A stretch of 60,000 bases of DNA from Cryptomeria japonica (GCF_030272615.1 NC_081408.1:335516793-335576792); one strand, 5' to 3'; counted from the stretch's first letter, positions 34,369 through 47,670 are shown. Notes: generated by a model from the sequence alone, not told the origin. Made by a program: numbers and translations.

Positions 34369-35955
34369 ATATTCCTTTTTATAGCTTTGATATTTTTTGT
34401 AGACACACCTATTTTTTGTAGCCTATACGATTCTTGCTCCGATGGGAGTTTGTATATGTCAGTTGACATCATTTGTACTCTAAGAATTTATATGATATAT
34501 ATATATATGATATCTAATTTGACTTCACTGTACTTGTGTTGAATCGATTATGAGATGCTTTCTATATGCTTTATTCTACATGTATGCATTTCTTTTCAGC
34601 ATGGATATATGTAATGGAAATGATTATGGATGTCTATTTTTGTTTATTTTCATATACAAATAGATGAATGTAAATGAGTAATAATGAAATGAAATTTTTT
34701 CATTTTTCTATGCAATAAGGTGAATGCAAATGAGTAATAATGAAATGTATGGGTCTATATAAGATGTTTATGTATGTAGTTAACATCTCAAAACATAAGT
34801 ACTCGATCAGAGAAATGATGAAAAAGAGACCACTTAGCTAAGAAATGATGATACTTCCAACCCTTATTTAGAAGATAAAGAGATCATTATTATCACACTG
34901 AAATCACTCTAATTTCACAAAATACAGAATGAAATGAAAAATGCAACCTAAACCTAGTCATTGCATTTAAAATACTTAAGTTTCATCACCGAGCATAATG
35001 AACATAGTAGGCAGATTAGAGTTCCTTTCTTTTTAATGTGCAATTATAAATTATCTTGTCCACAATGATCCTTTTTTTGTTCCTATCCTTGGACAAATTT
35101 CACAGGGACCCAAATTACATGATAAAGAAATTCCTTCAAAACAAACAAAGAGATGATGTGGACCTCCCTATAGCATTCAAATAAGCAGAGTCAAGGTAAG
35201 TGAGGTGATTTCACCTTGAGGTGATTTCACCTTGATGTGAAGGATCTTATCATAAACACCCAACTAATTTAGATGTTTCCAGATCATCATGATCATTCCT
35301 ACAAGTAGAAAATAAGAAAATATCATGCTCCCAATCCTTGCTCATCTTAGTCGAGATAGACTTCCTCGAGTTACTCAGAGAGATAAAAACCAATATAAAA
35401 GACAACATACAAAGAAAATTTTTATGCATAGCTCAAACTGTTTAGTGATTGTTTTCTGTTATGTTGTTTTGCTTGTTAACTCAGTGATAAAACTCTTTAG
35501 TAGTCAAGAGACAGGTGACTGACTCAGAGTGGATGACCAGATTTCACTGACAGAAAGATGACTTGGTTGATACTGCTTAGGACATGTAATATGCTCTATA
35601 GATTAACCTAAGACTAGGATGTTGATCAATTTCAAGTCATGAGGGTTCCAACGAACCAAGATGTCACAAAAGTGACTATACAATATGTACAAGAGAAAGA
35701 AAAGATGCAAGAAAGTGGGAATGCTAACGTTGCGTTGATAGATGGAGTGCTTGAGTACAAGAGGTGCTTGTTTACCAAGTTTTCACTTGCTTGGTAGAGA
35801 ATCCTTTTGTTTTTTACCAAGGTGCCTATTTACCAGGTTTTCACCAGGGCATTTTCTCTCTTTATATTTTTTCTTTTCTTTTCTAATTTTTATGATATTT
35901 TTTTTCATTTTTTTCAGGACTTTTTCAGCTGTACAGTTTGCTGGAGCAAAGAAGG
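34369..35955. other. Tat non-coding region between antisense gene and pol end
   Basis: AT-rich, with an (AT)n stretch near 34500. A 16-bp unit containing GGTGATTTCACC occurs twice in tandem at about 35202-35233. The small ORFs here (35325, 35632, 35742) have no recognisable content. Confidence 0.4.
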
Positions 35956-37090
35956 CTAAGTGAAGAATTTCTTCAAGTGGATGGTGTTAATCATTTCATG
36001 GAGTTGTTCTCCTTCTGATGTTGAGAGTTAATAGGCACTAGAGCCGAAGACTTCAGTAATGAAATAGGGACCCAGCCAATTAGGTTCAAACTTCCCTTTG
36101 TTGTCTTGAAACTATTGATTTTTTGGATTTTCTCTCAGGACTAGGTCACCAACCTAAAATTCTCTTTGTCTAACCTTCTTGTTATATCCTATGGACATTC
36201 TCTTTTGATACACTCTGATATGATCAAATGCCACTTGCCAGTGCTCATCCAGCAACTTGAGTTCTTGCAATCTAGATATTCTATGGTCTTCATCAGTAAC
36301 AAGACCTTGCAAAGAAACTCTTAGAGATGGTATTTCCACTTCAATAGGTAATACTGCTTCAGAGCCATACCCAGAGAAAAAGGTGTAGCCCCAATAGGTG
36401 TTCTGTTGCTTGTTCTATAAGCCCATAATGTAGGATTAAGTTGCAAGTGTTATCCTTCCCAGTTGTGTTCACTGTTCTGTGCAAGATAGTCAATAGGTTT
36501 TTGTTAGATGCCTCGACTTGTCCATTACCTTGAGGATAGTATACTGATGACCAATGTTGTTTAATTTTGAATTTCTCATAGAGCTCATTCAAGTCTTTAT
36601 TCTTGAACTATCCTTCATTATTAGTCACGATGGATGAATGTATCCCATATCTGCAAATGATATAGTTTAAGATGAACAAGGTGACTTGTTTACTAGCTGC
36701 TTTGATTAGCAGCACTGGTTCTACCCACTTGGTGAAATACTTAGTGATAGTTATGATAAATTTATATCTGTTAGATGAAGCAGGGTATATCTGATCAATG
36801 AGATCAAAGGCCCATTGCTAAAAAGGCCAATGTGTAATGAATGGTATGAGATCCCTTGCTGGGGCATGTATGAGGTTCCCATGTAGCTGACATTTCTCAC
36901 AAGTCTTAGCAAATTTGATGGCATCTTTTTCCATGTCTGGCCAGTAGTATCTAGCCCGTAGTAGTTTCTGAGCTAGAGTGAGACCATTCAAATGAGATCC
37001 ACAAATACCTTCATTGACTTCTGATAATGCACGTTTAGATTCTTCAGTTTCTAGACATCTAAGAAATGTACCATCCAAACCTCATCTAAA
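35956..37090 (-). pseudogene. Tat integrase
   Basis: On the minus strand the zinc-binding part comes first: GICGSHLNGLTLAQKLLRARYYWPDM and CEKCQLHG (about 37020-36870), an H-H-C-C site. The core motif YYPQGNGQVEASNK, with the catalytic Glu, lies at about 36545-36505. The C-terminal part has LQELKLLDEHWQVAFDHI (about 36280-36225), then GKFEPNWLGPYFITEVFG and HLKKFFT, with the stop at 35956-35958. Stops and frame changes separate the pieces. The end is well fixed because the final NTIHLKKFF motif is characteristic of Tat pol. Confidence 0.88.
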
Positions 37091-38060
37091 CAGATCGTTA
37101 GCAATGATAACATACCATGAAGCATTTTGGGTTAAGTTCCTTTTCTCATTATGGGTAATATTTTCATGTATAATTTGGTCTCATAGATAAGAGTAGATGT
37201 GGCTATATTGGGATGAGTCATGTCCAATAATAGAACAAACTATTTGGGTCTCAAGAGAATTATAGGCTGGGAAATGTAACTCTTCCACCAGGAATTGAAA
37301 GCGAACATTGGATTCTTGTAACTCAGGTATAGATGCCAGGGTGGCCATAGCATCTACTACTCTGTTTGCGAATCTGGGAATCTACTAGAATGATACAAAA
37401 GAAAAATATTTCTTGAGATCGTCCACCATCCTTTTATAGGGAATCAATTTCTCATCTCAAGTCCGATACTTACCATTAACTTAGTTGATGACTAGCTGAG
37501 AATCTCCATAGATTTGTAATTCTGCAACCTTCCATTCAATGGCTAGCTTTATACCATTTACCAAAGCTTCATATTCTGCAATGTTGTGTGTACAAGGGAG
37601 CAAAATCTTATAAGACTTCGGGATTGAGTCTTCTAAGGAGTAATAAATAATATTCCAGTACTTGAACCATTTTGAGTAAAAGACCCATCGAAGAACATCT
37701 TCTAGGGTTGTTGAGTAAGGTGCATTATTGACTCATTTGGAAATTCTATATGAAGCAGTTGAGTATCTTCAAGTGGAGCTTCAACAAGTTGATATAGAAT
37801 TACCTATCCTTTTATGGTTTTACATTCCACATACTCAATGTCAAACTTTGTAAGGATCATGACCCATTTCTCCAATCTTCCTGTAAGAGTTGCTTTGTTA
37901 AGAAGATATTTGAGTGGATGAATTTTAGTCACCAGTTTGACTAAATGTGCTAACATATAGTGTCTCAGTTTTTGTGATGCAAAGACTAATGCTAAGCATG
38001 CTTTATCTATTAGTGTGTAGTTCATTTCATAAGAAACCAATGTTCTGCTGATGTAATAGA
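37091..38060 (-). pseudogene. Tat RNase H and second (archaeal-like) RNase H
   Basis: Minus strand. The first RNase H region has NYTLIDKACLALVFASQKLR and PLKYLLNKATLTGRLEKW (38040-37804). A second RNase H-like domain follows at about 37700-37440, with HNIAEYEALVNGIKLAIE and QIYGDSQLVIN, i.e. the AEYEAL and GDSQLV motifs of the added RNase H of Tat and related Gypsy elements. Its presence supports the Tat assignment. Several stops interrupt it. Confidence 0.85.
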
Positions 38061-38907
38061 TAGCTCATTCCTTTTTATTGTCATCCTGTTGTGCCAGAAG
38101 TGCCCCCAGTGATGATTCAGTTGCTAATATATATAAGATTAGTGTTTTACCCTAAATTGGTGGCATCAATATTGTTGGATTGGATAGGTACTCTTTGATT
38201 TGCTAAAGATTTTGTTCACACTCCTGATCCCAGTTGTATATTACTACTTTCCTCAATACCTTTATGAAAGGTTGAGCTTTGTCTGCTAGCTAAGAAATGA
38301 AGCATTTGATAGATTGGAGGCATCCCTATAGACTTCTCATCTAACTGATGTTCTTTGGAGGCAGCATTTCCATTATGGCTTGGACCTTCTCAAGATCAAC
38401 TTTGATTCCCTTCTTTGAAATGGTGTAGCCAAGTAGTTTACTAGATGTTACTCTGAATGCACACTTCTTTGGATTTAACCGGAGTTTGAACTTTTCCATT
38501 ATGTCTAGAATATGACTTTGCTCTTGAATATGCATGGATCTCTTCATAGTCTTCACTAAGGTGTCATCAATATAATCTTCCATATTCTTATGCATCATAT
38601 CATGAAAGATAGTTGTAACTGCTCTCTGATAGGTTGCTATTGTGTTCTTTAGCCCAAATGGCATGACATTCCAGCAAAAGGTTCCCCATGCACAGGTGAA
38701 AGTTATCTTTTCTTGATCTCTAGGAGCTATTTTGATTTGCTTATAGCCAGAGAATCCATCCATTAGTGAGTACATCTCATACCCAGCAATCATGTCAATT
38801 ATCATATCAATGTTTGGCAGTGGAAAGTCATTTTTCGGACAAGCTTTATTGAGGTCTCTAAAGTCTATACAAACTCTGATAGATTTGTCTGTCTTTGACA
38901 CTGGTAC
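38061..38907 (-). pseudogene. Tat reverse transcriptase, downstream piece
   Basis: Minus strand, resuming after the insertion at 38908. RVCIDFRDLNKACPKNDFPLP, SLMDGFSGYKQI, TFCWNVMPFGLKN and the catalytic EDYIDDTLVK (YIDD, about 38575) are all present, then KLRLNPKKCAFRV. The upstream piece is at 48829-49015; the break falls just before the VRVC(I)DFRDLN block. Bases 38903-38907 (GGTAC) are the left target duplication. Confidence 0.92.
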
Positions 38908-40086
38908 TGTATACACCTAAAAATTGGCTATGAGAAATTAAATAAATATTTTTTATTTATTTAATAATTATTTGTCTATTAAATAGTTAATTCAAAAAGA
39001 TTAATTAATTTAATTCATTTTCATATGTTTTTATTAATTAATATTTTATTAATTAATTCATTTATCGTATTCTTCTAATTAATTAAATATCAAATATTTA
39101 ATTATTCCTCTAACCAAGTTAATTAAATATATAATATTTAATTATCTTCTCCAAACAATTAAATATCCATTATTTAATAGTTATTCTCCTATCCTATAGT
39201 CTCAAATATTAAATAATTCTTAAATTATTTAATCTCCCTTTTCCAACTCACCCTCCATCTCCACTTCATCTTCCCTTTGCCAACTCATCAAACATGTGGC
39301 TAAGGAAATTAATATTTCTTAATATTAATTCATGATTTATCTTCAACCTCCAAACTTAATGAAAATTGTGTACATACACACATTTCATAACCATTTCCTA
39401 TATTCTCTCCAACACCCCCTACATCTTGGGAAGGACTTGAGTCCACTTGTCCTACCATGCCTAAATTTCCTCCAACCATCCCTAGATTCCCTCAGTCAGC
39501 AACCTAGTCAAGGTGAGATGAGTGACACTTGTCTTCTCCTTTCCCCTTTCTCTCAAATTTCACCTTTACTCATAGCCATTCAAATCTACAGATCTGATCA
39601 TGACCGTTGATCTGAGCCACATCATCTTATCCTCTCAAAATCTATAAAATCAAGAGCTTCAGTTGAGAGGAAGTTAGTCTTGAAAAATAATTTTCAAGCC
39701 AATCTTATGCATCTGTGAGTTTTTGAAGCAAATAGCAAATATCATTTTAGCAATTACCATATAGCATTTTAGCATAATCATTTAGTATAATCATGTAGCA
39801 TTTGTATATCATACTATCAGTTAACTACATGTTATCAATCCATTCTTCATATGCCATCTTGGAAGCCAACAATGCATTGTCTGAGAGCACACCATCTGCA
39901 ACCAGGAACAGTGGAGTTAGGACACAATGAGACATAAATCATGAAGGTGAAATAATGTTTTATTTTAATATGTATTTCATGTAGTTTCATTGGTGGATTT
40001 TGGATTTCCTGTATACATTTCTATTGTATTTTGTGAAACTAATTTATTATAGGTAATATTCTAAGGATGAAATTCAAGCTCACACA
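38908..40086 (+). repeat. LARD 5' LTR (1179 bp)
   Basis: TG...CA ends. AT-rich first half with many TTAATTAAATAT palindromes. About 40 bp longer than the 3' copy, the difference lying in the TTAATTAAATAT repeats near 39070-39150. Confidence 0.95.
39642..39649 (+). promoter_or_regulatory. Putative TATA box in LARD LTR
   Basis: CTATAAAA in a less AT-rich part of the LTR, conserved in the 3' LTR at 48379-48386. Confidence 0.5.
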
Positions 40087-40106
40087 TTTTGGTGCCCACC
40101 GTGGGG
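40087..40106 (+). promoter_or_regulatory. Primer-binding site region, LARD
   Basis: TTTTGGTGCCCACCGTGGGG directly after the LTR, the form of PBS sequence common in large plant Gypsy elements. The primer tRNA was not determined. Confidence 0.75.
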
Positions 40107-40170
40107 TTGGACCTCACACATACCTTTAAAAATCTCACAAAAAAATAAAATTAACACATTTGTAATGCAG

Positions 40171-40188
40171 ATTCACACATGTGTGAAT
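40171..40188. other. 18-bp perfect palindrome in LARD leader
   Basis: ATTCACACATGTGTGAAT, about 65 bp after the PBS site. It could form a stable hairpin or a dimer contact in the RNA. Confidence 0.7.
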
Positions 40189-40194
40189 TCTGGC

Positions 40195-40550
40195 AGTGCT
40201 TTTGTTCTGTAGGTTAGCACATTTGCATCATAGGTTAGTGCATATGTCATCTAGGTTAGCACTTTTGTCTGAAAATTTGTGCATTTGCATCTCAGTTTAG
40301 CGCATTTGCATCACAGGTTAGCACATATGTCATGTAGGTTAGCGCTTTTGTTTGAAAATCTGTGCATTTGCATCATAGATTAGCGCATTTGCATCACAGG
40401 TTAGCACATTTGCATCGTAGGTTAGTGCTTCTGAACATAGGTTAGCACTTTTGTAACATAGGTTAATGCATTTGATAGATGGGTTAGCACATTTAACAAT
40501 TATTTTAGCGCATATGTTCTCTAAGATAGCGCATTTGAAACAGAGTGCAA
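40195..40550 (+). repeat. Tandem array of about 20-bp GGTTAGCGCATTTGCATCA units
   Basis: About 16 imperfect units of 17-24 bp. A higher-order period of about 84 bp is visible (the CATATGTCAT unit recurs). No ORF. Confidence 0.85.
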
Positions 40551-42755
40551 ATTTTTTAGTCAAATCTTGAAATTAAGCTTGTGCACAGGTAATATGTATG
40601 GAACATAACATTTAAGTATAAGTGACATTTCCTCTTCTCTTTTCTCTTTCTTATACTTTAAGTTATATTCCATATATATTGTCAGGATGTTTGAGAGGGG
40701 TTTCGGATCTCTAGGAGTTATAATGCAAAATCTAGTTTTTGGAAGATCCTCGAAATTTCAGACTTAGCTAAATTTTAGGGCATTTCAGAATTAGGAGTGA
40801 AAAATTTGTAACCAAGAATTTAAATTAGGCTTGTGGAAGCCCACCTAAGGTTTTGGATTTTCACTAACTTCTTTTTATTGCAGGTTTCTAACAATTTCTT
40901 GCAGATTTGGAGGAGTTAAGTTAGGATTTAGTGATTTCTTTTCTAGCTTTTCCAAAGTTGGTTAAAAAGAACTCATATTTCCTTTTGGGTAAAAAGAACT
41001 TCATTTTTCAATTTGGTGTTCTCAAAAGTACCTCACTTGTTTTTGGGCTCTAAAAATAATCACATTTGCAAGGTAAAAAGAACAACAAATCAAACATTTA
41101 CTTTCTTGCAAAGTTAGGACATTCACACCTCAAATTTTAGGCTCTAAAAAGAACAACAATATTTTATTTTCTTGCAAAGGTAAAAAGCACAATCAATCTT
41201 ATATTTTGCAAGTTAAAAAGAACAATCAACTTGTCCTCTTATAAAGCAAGTTACTTTTTGCAACGATTTTCATTTTGTTGACCAGGATTTCCAATTCTTA
41301 GTTTAGAAAATCATTTGCTATGTGGGGTTAAAATAAACACCATGCTTGTTGGAGCAACATCTCCAAGTAGAGGATAGATCACATTGCTATGGAAAGTTAA
41401 AAAGAACACTTGCATTTCGTGTCTCGAAAGTGGTATCTATATGCTCTCCCCTTAATTGGGTGATCAAAAAGCCAAACCCACTCTTTTACGCTTTCTTTAT
41501 TTTCAAGCAATTAATCCTTTAGAGGGCCTGCCTTCCCGAGCTACCTTGAGGGGGCCAGTGAGAAGGGAATGACCTAAAGTGGAAATAGGCTAATACCGAG
41601 TCCTTCTGATCCACTATAAATAAATCATGTTTGTGACGAAAGTTCAAACATGTACTGATAAGTTCATACTAACACTATGTTTTCACATAAACCCTATGGA
41701 GCGTAACCTCTATAGGCTGGGAACCTTCTGTATTTATAGAGATAAAAGTGTCGTGTGTATGGCCACATGACCGGAAGCCTTTACTAAAAACCACTTGTAC
41801 TAGTTGCCAAAATCCTTCTAGTTGTTGGCGTAGGAGGTCAGACCTCTGAAGTGGCTCACACACATATGGTTCCTAGTAGAGATATAAAGTTTACCATGAG
41901 GAGATTTCATGGAAACTAGTGCTTGGCTGCCCTGAAGAAGTGAGTTCTAAGGTTGGAGCCAGTGGGGTCAAACATCTAAATATCCGCTTTGAATAGCGTA
42001 GCCTTGGGGGAAACCCCATGTGAGATTCAACAACTATTGTCTTAGCCTGCCATAAGATTTGTACTTGCTTGTGCATTTTATTTATTAAACATTTTGTCTT
42101 CTATGTCTATAACATGTTCCAAATGGTCAAAAGTTGAAGAATATTATCATCTATGAGTGAGCAAAAATTCAACAAATTGCTGAAAAAAATTGATCAAAAG
42201 GGTAATACAAAGGTTTTCCAACATTTGAAACACCAGATCAAACCAAGTGATCAAGAGTTTATCATCCAACTATCTCAATGACAACAATACCTAGATAGGT
42301 ATTCAAGTTAGTCAAGTCAAGTTTCCATATCAAGAGACTTTATCCATATTATTTGACATACTTTGTCATAGGGGCCTATCGAACAAACCCTCTACTCGAC
42401 TTAGTGAGCTTGAGTATCCGAAACTAAGTATCCATCAAGTCAACAACATCAACCTATCTAAACTGAAAATTTGATCACTCATGTGATCAGCCCTTGTCAC
42501 TTGAAAAAGAAGAAGCTTATTCAAAGGAAATGAGTCCCAGCCTAAATCAAGATAAAGATATCATGGCTCTCCAATCTAATCCCATTTTTGATCAAGATCC
42601 TACCTATCAAGAATCTTATGATGATCCCCTAAAATTGGTATTCCATTCATGATGATCCCCTCTTATCTCAAGAGAAGAGTCCCATTCAACATCCACCTCC
42701 TAAGCAAGATCATGCTATCCCTTCCATCTCCTTCACTAATCTAATTCAAAATCAA
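40551..42755. other. LARD leader, non-coding
   Basis: No coding sequence. GGTAAAAAGAACAA-like phrases recur every 50-60 bp at about 40960-41410. A region rich in GGTC and TAGG near 41520-42070 resembles untranslated leader. Minus ORFs at 41675 and 41891 look spurious. Confidence 0.5.
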
Positions 42756-43364
42756 GTGGAAAACACAAACTCAAATGATCCTACTCCAAGTCGAGATCAA
42801 GAAAACTCTTCATCCTCCAAATCCATTTTAGGTCCTTTTGTTCCAAAGTCAAACTCTTCATCCTCCAAATCCATTTTAGGTCCTTTCATTCCAAAGTCAA
42901 TCTCTTTATCCTCAAAATCTATTTTAGGTCCTTTCATTCCAAGGTCAAAATCTTCATCCTCCAAATCTATTTTAGGTCCTTTCATTCCAAATTCAAACTT
43001 TCTATCCCTTCCATCCATCTTGGGTCCTTACTTCCCTCCATCCACCATTCCATCACCTCAAATGATCCATGAGAAAGATCAACAAAGACACACCTTTGAA
43101 ATTCTTTCAAAAATCTATCTAAACATCTTTTCAAAACTATTCTTCCATCATTTTCTTTATCTATTTTGGGTTCTTATGTCCCAAAATTCAATTTCTTCCA
43201 TATCTTCATTACTTCTTAAGTTGTGTACCGACACTCATCTTGAATACGTTTCCATCTATCCTCACGCAAATCTTCTAACATTCTATCTATTATCCAACAC
43301 ATCTTTTCTATCCTTCAATCCCTTTCATTCAATCCTTTGCATAAATCTATCATCTATGAAATAG
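42756..43364 (+). CDS. Doubtful ORF with 16-residue tandem repeats, LARD interior
   Basis: A 202-codon ORF, the longest in the LARD interior. Bases 42804 to about 43043 are four to five copies of a 48-bp unit encoding a 16-residue repeat close to SSSSKSILGPFIPKSN. The second half is Phe/Leu/Ser-rich with no recognisable domain. The repeat keeps its frame because the unit is a multiple of three, so the open frame may be a by-product. No homologue recognised; probably not functional. Confidence 0.3.
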   Translation: MENTNSNDPTPSRDQENSSSSKSILGPFVPKSNSSSSKSILGPFIPKSISLSSKSILGPFIPRSKSSSSKSILGPFIPNSNFLSLPSILGPYFPPSTIPSPQMIHEKDQQRHTFEILSKIYLNIFSKLFFHHFLYLFWVLMSQNSISSISSLLLKLCTDTHLEYVSIYPHANLLTFYLLSNTSFLSFNPFHSILCINLSSMK

Positions 43365-46300
43365 GCATTTGTGTCATTTTGTTACATGCTTGTCCATGCT
43401 TGAATCTCATGTTCAGTCCTTTTCCTAGATATCTATTCATAATACACTTCAGAATCCAAGGTTATCCTCTTTAACATTATCTTTTGGTTGGGATACACAC
43501 TCAATCCTGAAAAGAACCACTTATCATATCTTGGTACCAACATCTTTTGATTACTACATCTCATACACTTAATCAATTGCTCTAAATCATTGTGATCTCT
43601 TAGTCGAAGACATGGCTAGTGGAAAATCTAAAATCTTACTTCAGCGCCATTGTAATTATCAAACCCATGTAAGTTTCATTACTTACAAGCCAATGCAATC
43701 AAAATAAGAAAAGAAAAAGACAATATCAAAAGATCCAAAGCATGATCAAGAAAAGAAATATCCAGAAAAGAAAAGAAAAGAAAAGAAAAAATGAAATATC
43801 AAAAACTTGGCTATGGGAATATGCGAATAACTCCATAGGGGCTATGGGCATCTGGCTAGCAATGGAGCAATATTTTGTGATATTACATCGATAACCTTGT
43901 TGGAGCTATGAACGCTTTCTGACAATGAGGATCTATCTAGGATGCTTTTGAAGTCAAGATAACTCATGTAGCTAGCCATGTTGGATTTTGAAGATTACAA
44001 TGATCATATGAGCTAGAATAAACCCAATTGCACACACATGGGTAATCAAAGACTAAGTAACTTGATCCAGTTTGGGATTCTTCATCCCTTTTGAGTCTAC
44101 TTCCTAGTTTCTAGATATGTTTGGTTGAATTTTCCAGAGGTTCTAAGTGTGGGTTGGGTCTCTATCTTTGAAAAGTTCAGGACCACTTATTCAGGTGGTG
44201 CTAAATACTGTGACAATCTTACATATCACCTCTTTACAAATGGAGACTTCTATACTTGGGGTCAAAGTTTCATCCACTCTATTCTTCATACCACATCTCC
44301 CATTATCCTTCCTCCAGTATCCATTACTCTATCTAAATTCATCCAGTGCTATCTATGATCTTGCTTCATGCTTATCTATACCTTCTATCCTAACTATTCA
44401 TTTTTTCCATCATATATCACTATCTATGATCTTGTTTCTCCCATCCATATCCCCTTTTTCATCCTTGATCTTGATCAAAACTAAGGACAAAAACATGATT
44501 TCAAAAAAATCTCTTGACGTGTCTCCTCATAATCTACCTCCATCTTTCACCCATTCATCTTCATCTCAACAATTCATCCATTCCTTGTGTTGCTATACAT
44601 TGGGGAAACCAAATACATCTTTCTTCTAATCCAAAAAGCTCAAAAAAAAAAAAAAAAAGTCCAAAACCTTAAAAAAAAAAAAAATTAAAAATCAAAGCAT
44701 GAGCGCATGGCCCATCCATCAAATCAACAATAGGAAAATTATCAAGGTATACAATCAAACTAAATCAATCATCAATTATCAAATCTATCAAATCAAATTG
44801 AAGCAACCTAAGCTATCAAATCAATTTTTTTTTAAAAAGAAAAAACTATCAATCACGGTTTTCTATCAATCACTGAGTTCAATCAAAACTCTACTAAGCT
44901 CTTGCATTAGAAACTAAATCAGTTTCTTAGAGCCAATCAAATCTATCAAATCAAACTAAAGCAATCTATGCTATCAAATCTATCAAATCAAACTGGAGCA
45001 ATCTATGCTATCTATCTATCAAAACAAACTGAAGCAATCTATGCTATCTATCTATCAAATCAAATTGAAGCAATCTATGCTATCTATCTATCAAATCAAA
45101 TTGAAGCAACTTAAGCTATCAAATCATTTTTAAAAACCTATCAATCATGGTTTTCTATCAATCACTTAGTTCATTCAAAACTCTGCTAAGCTCTTATATC
45201 AGAAACTAAATCGATTTCTTAGAACTACTCACACAATCAAGCAATCTATCAAGCAATCCATCAAGCAATCAAGCTAATCAAGAAATCTATCAAGAAATCA
45301 AGCTAATCAAGCAATCTATTGAGCAATCAAGTCAATAACGCAATCAAGCAATCAAATCAAGCAATCAAATCAATCCATCCAACAACATCAATCAATTGAT
45401 CAATCAAATCAATCAATCAATTCCTTATTTCATCATACATGTGCATCAAACATTTTAAATCTAATCATCAACGTGATTTTTAGCTTTTGCACTTATCAAA
45501 TACTGCAATCAAATTGATCACATGTCTTCTTTATCAATTCATCACTTGAAATCTATCAACATCAGCATGTCTTATACAAGGATAGGTACACTCGAAACCA
45601 GACATTCTTATCAATCATCGAACAAATCAAAACAATGACATAGATCAGTATGACTACTGGATTTTGTTATGGGTAGTCTTATCTTTATCAATTGATGGCA
45701 GGACATGTTTCATCTCTCAAAAATCAAGAAAGACAAAAAAATCGAAAACAAATCAAAATGTGCAATAAAAAAAAGTGGTGAAAACTTGATAAACAAGCGC
45801 TATCTAAAAAGTGAGTTCCTCCATCTATGAGATTGCTTTACGCACCTATATGCTTCATCCTATCACATCTATCGCTCCCATATATCCTAGCTTATCCATT
45901 TCTCTAAACTATTTGGCAAGAAATATGCAGCTTACCAATAGTTATCAATCTTTGACATACTTGTTGTAGTCACTGTCTTAGATTTTATTAGCATCTATCA
46001 AACTGCATTTGTATCCCTTTATGGTTTGGATCTTGATCAATTCATACATCCATAATAAATTTTTGTTTCTGCTGGGGGCAAAATCTAAATTCCTTTTGCT
46101 AAGGTGATCTTTCGAAGCCTTGAAAAATCCAAAACATTCGAAAAACTTAGAAAAACCAAAAACACCTAGGGTTTTGAAACAGATAATGAGCAACAAAGCA
46201 ACAAAAATCAAGGCATTTCAGCAACAACTGAATCATGAAACTCAGAAAATGAAGAATCAATCAACATGTAATAAAGGATTATCAAAGATCATTCATTAAG

Positions 46301-47670
46301 ATGATTATATCAGTTAATGACCATAAGAACATGTGAATAACATACAAGGTTCAGTGTTTATATCTTGATTTTATTGCTAATCATGTACTCTATGCAACTC
46401 AAGGATGTCCATGACTAGAGAAGCTATGATGGGGCATGATTATTTTCTTTGATTGTTGTCTGTGGTTTATCTCTTACTACAGTATGAACTTGTCTCAGGA
46501 TATGATCGACAAAAGATCAAGGAGGACATTCCAAGTCATGCATGAAAGGGGATAATCCTTGTCTATTCTGCAAGCAATACTCAGGTCAACTTGATCCATT
46601 ATATCAAGTTGCTTGTATTAACTTTCTATATCAAAATCCATGTATGAAATACTTAGGTCATCTTGAATCATTATGTCAAGTTGCTTGTATTTTCTTACAA
46701 CATTTTAAAGCTCAATGATGAAATCAAGCACTGTTACAAGGTTGCATATGAAGAATGGCAGTACAATTTTTAGCTAGATGATTTTAGATTATAAGCATTC
46801 ATTTATTAGTTGCATTATAAAGTTGCATTATAAGTATATCATTTCATTAACGAATCAATGGTCATAAATAAAGATTGAGTATACTTGGGCAAACAACAAC
46901 AAATTGCATTTAATCATTATAGGTGCATTCATTTTAGAATCATTTTAATCATTATCCATCTCATTTAGTTGTATATAAATCATTGCATTCATTTGCATTT
47001 GCATTTGTATTTAGCTTTCATTTCATTCTTGAATGGGATCCTACAAGCTCATCTTATCCAAGGCTAAATCCATCACAAGAATCATTGAAGCATCATCATA
47101 AGTGTATACACAATCAAACTGATGACTCATCTCTTTCATGATATTGTCAACCCAGTGCCAATCTTATATCACCCCCTCAACCAAATCACCATCAGCATAT
47201 CTACTGATCCTGCAACCTGATATCAACAAACTGTTAGTTCTTTATCCAATCAATCCTAATCCATTCTATCAATCAATTGCATCTGATCTATCATATCATG
47301 TCTTATACAAGATATATCTTTCCTGAAACTAGACGCTCTTGATCATCTTTGTCTTATACAGGAGGTTTCATTCCTGAAACCAGACTATATCTAGATCTTA
47401 TCGATCTCATCTTATCAATAGAAAACTAAACCATTGTAATCAAAGAAATCGCACTTTCATCAATCAAAGTTGCAAAATCAAACCTTTTCTAATCGAGACA
47501 TCAATCTCATAATCATCCAACTGCTTTGCCAATCAATTATCTCAATTGATCTCCTGAGGGGGCATCATCGTACTGCAATTTATCAACCAAGGTCTGGGGC
47601 ATCCTATCAAACCAATATCATCATCAAATGAAATTATTCTTTGAATCAACGTGTCATCACACCTTGCTTC
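43365..47670. other. LARD interior, low-complexity non-coding sequence
   Basis: Pyrimidine-rich then ATCAA-rich sequence without supported genes. Noted: an AAAAG run near 43760-43795; two A-runs near 44640-44690; (ATCAA/TCTATC)n sequence at about 44740-45470; CAAGTTGCTTGTATT duplicated near 46604 and 46678. A TCTTATACAAGxTAxxTxxxCCTGAAACCAGAC-type phrase recurs near 45570, 47300 and 47350. Confidence 0.5.
44740..45470. repeat. ATCAA-rich tandem repeat block
   Basis: Units of about 36 bp built around GAAGCAATCTATGCTATCTA (about 44960-45110), embedded in a larger duplication of roughly 150 bp (44845-44935 recurs at 45140-45230, each with GGTTTTCTATCAATCAC). A CAAGCAATC run lies at 45235-45400. 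Confidence 0.75.

Noticed and set aside
40195-40550. Regular short repeats resembling a CRISPR array
   Set aside because: Units are contiguous and imperfect with no unique spacers, and the context is a plant retrotransposon leader.
44125-44917. Overlapping ORFs of 72-160 codons in the LARD
   Set aside because: Low-complexity Ser/Ile/Leu-rich translations of pyrimidine-rich and ATCAA-rich sequence; no domain and no conserved start.
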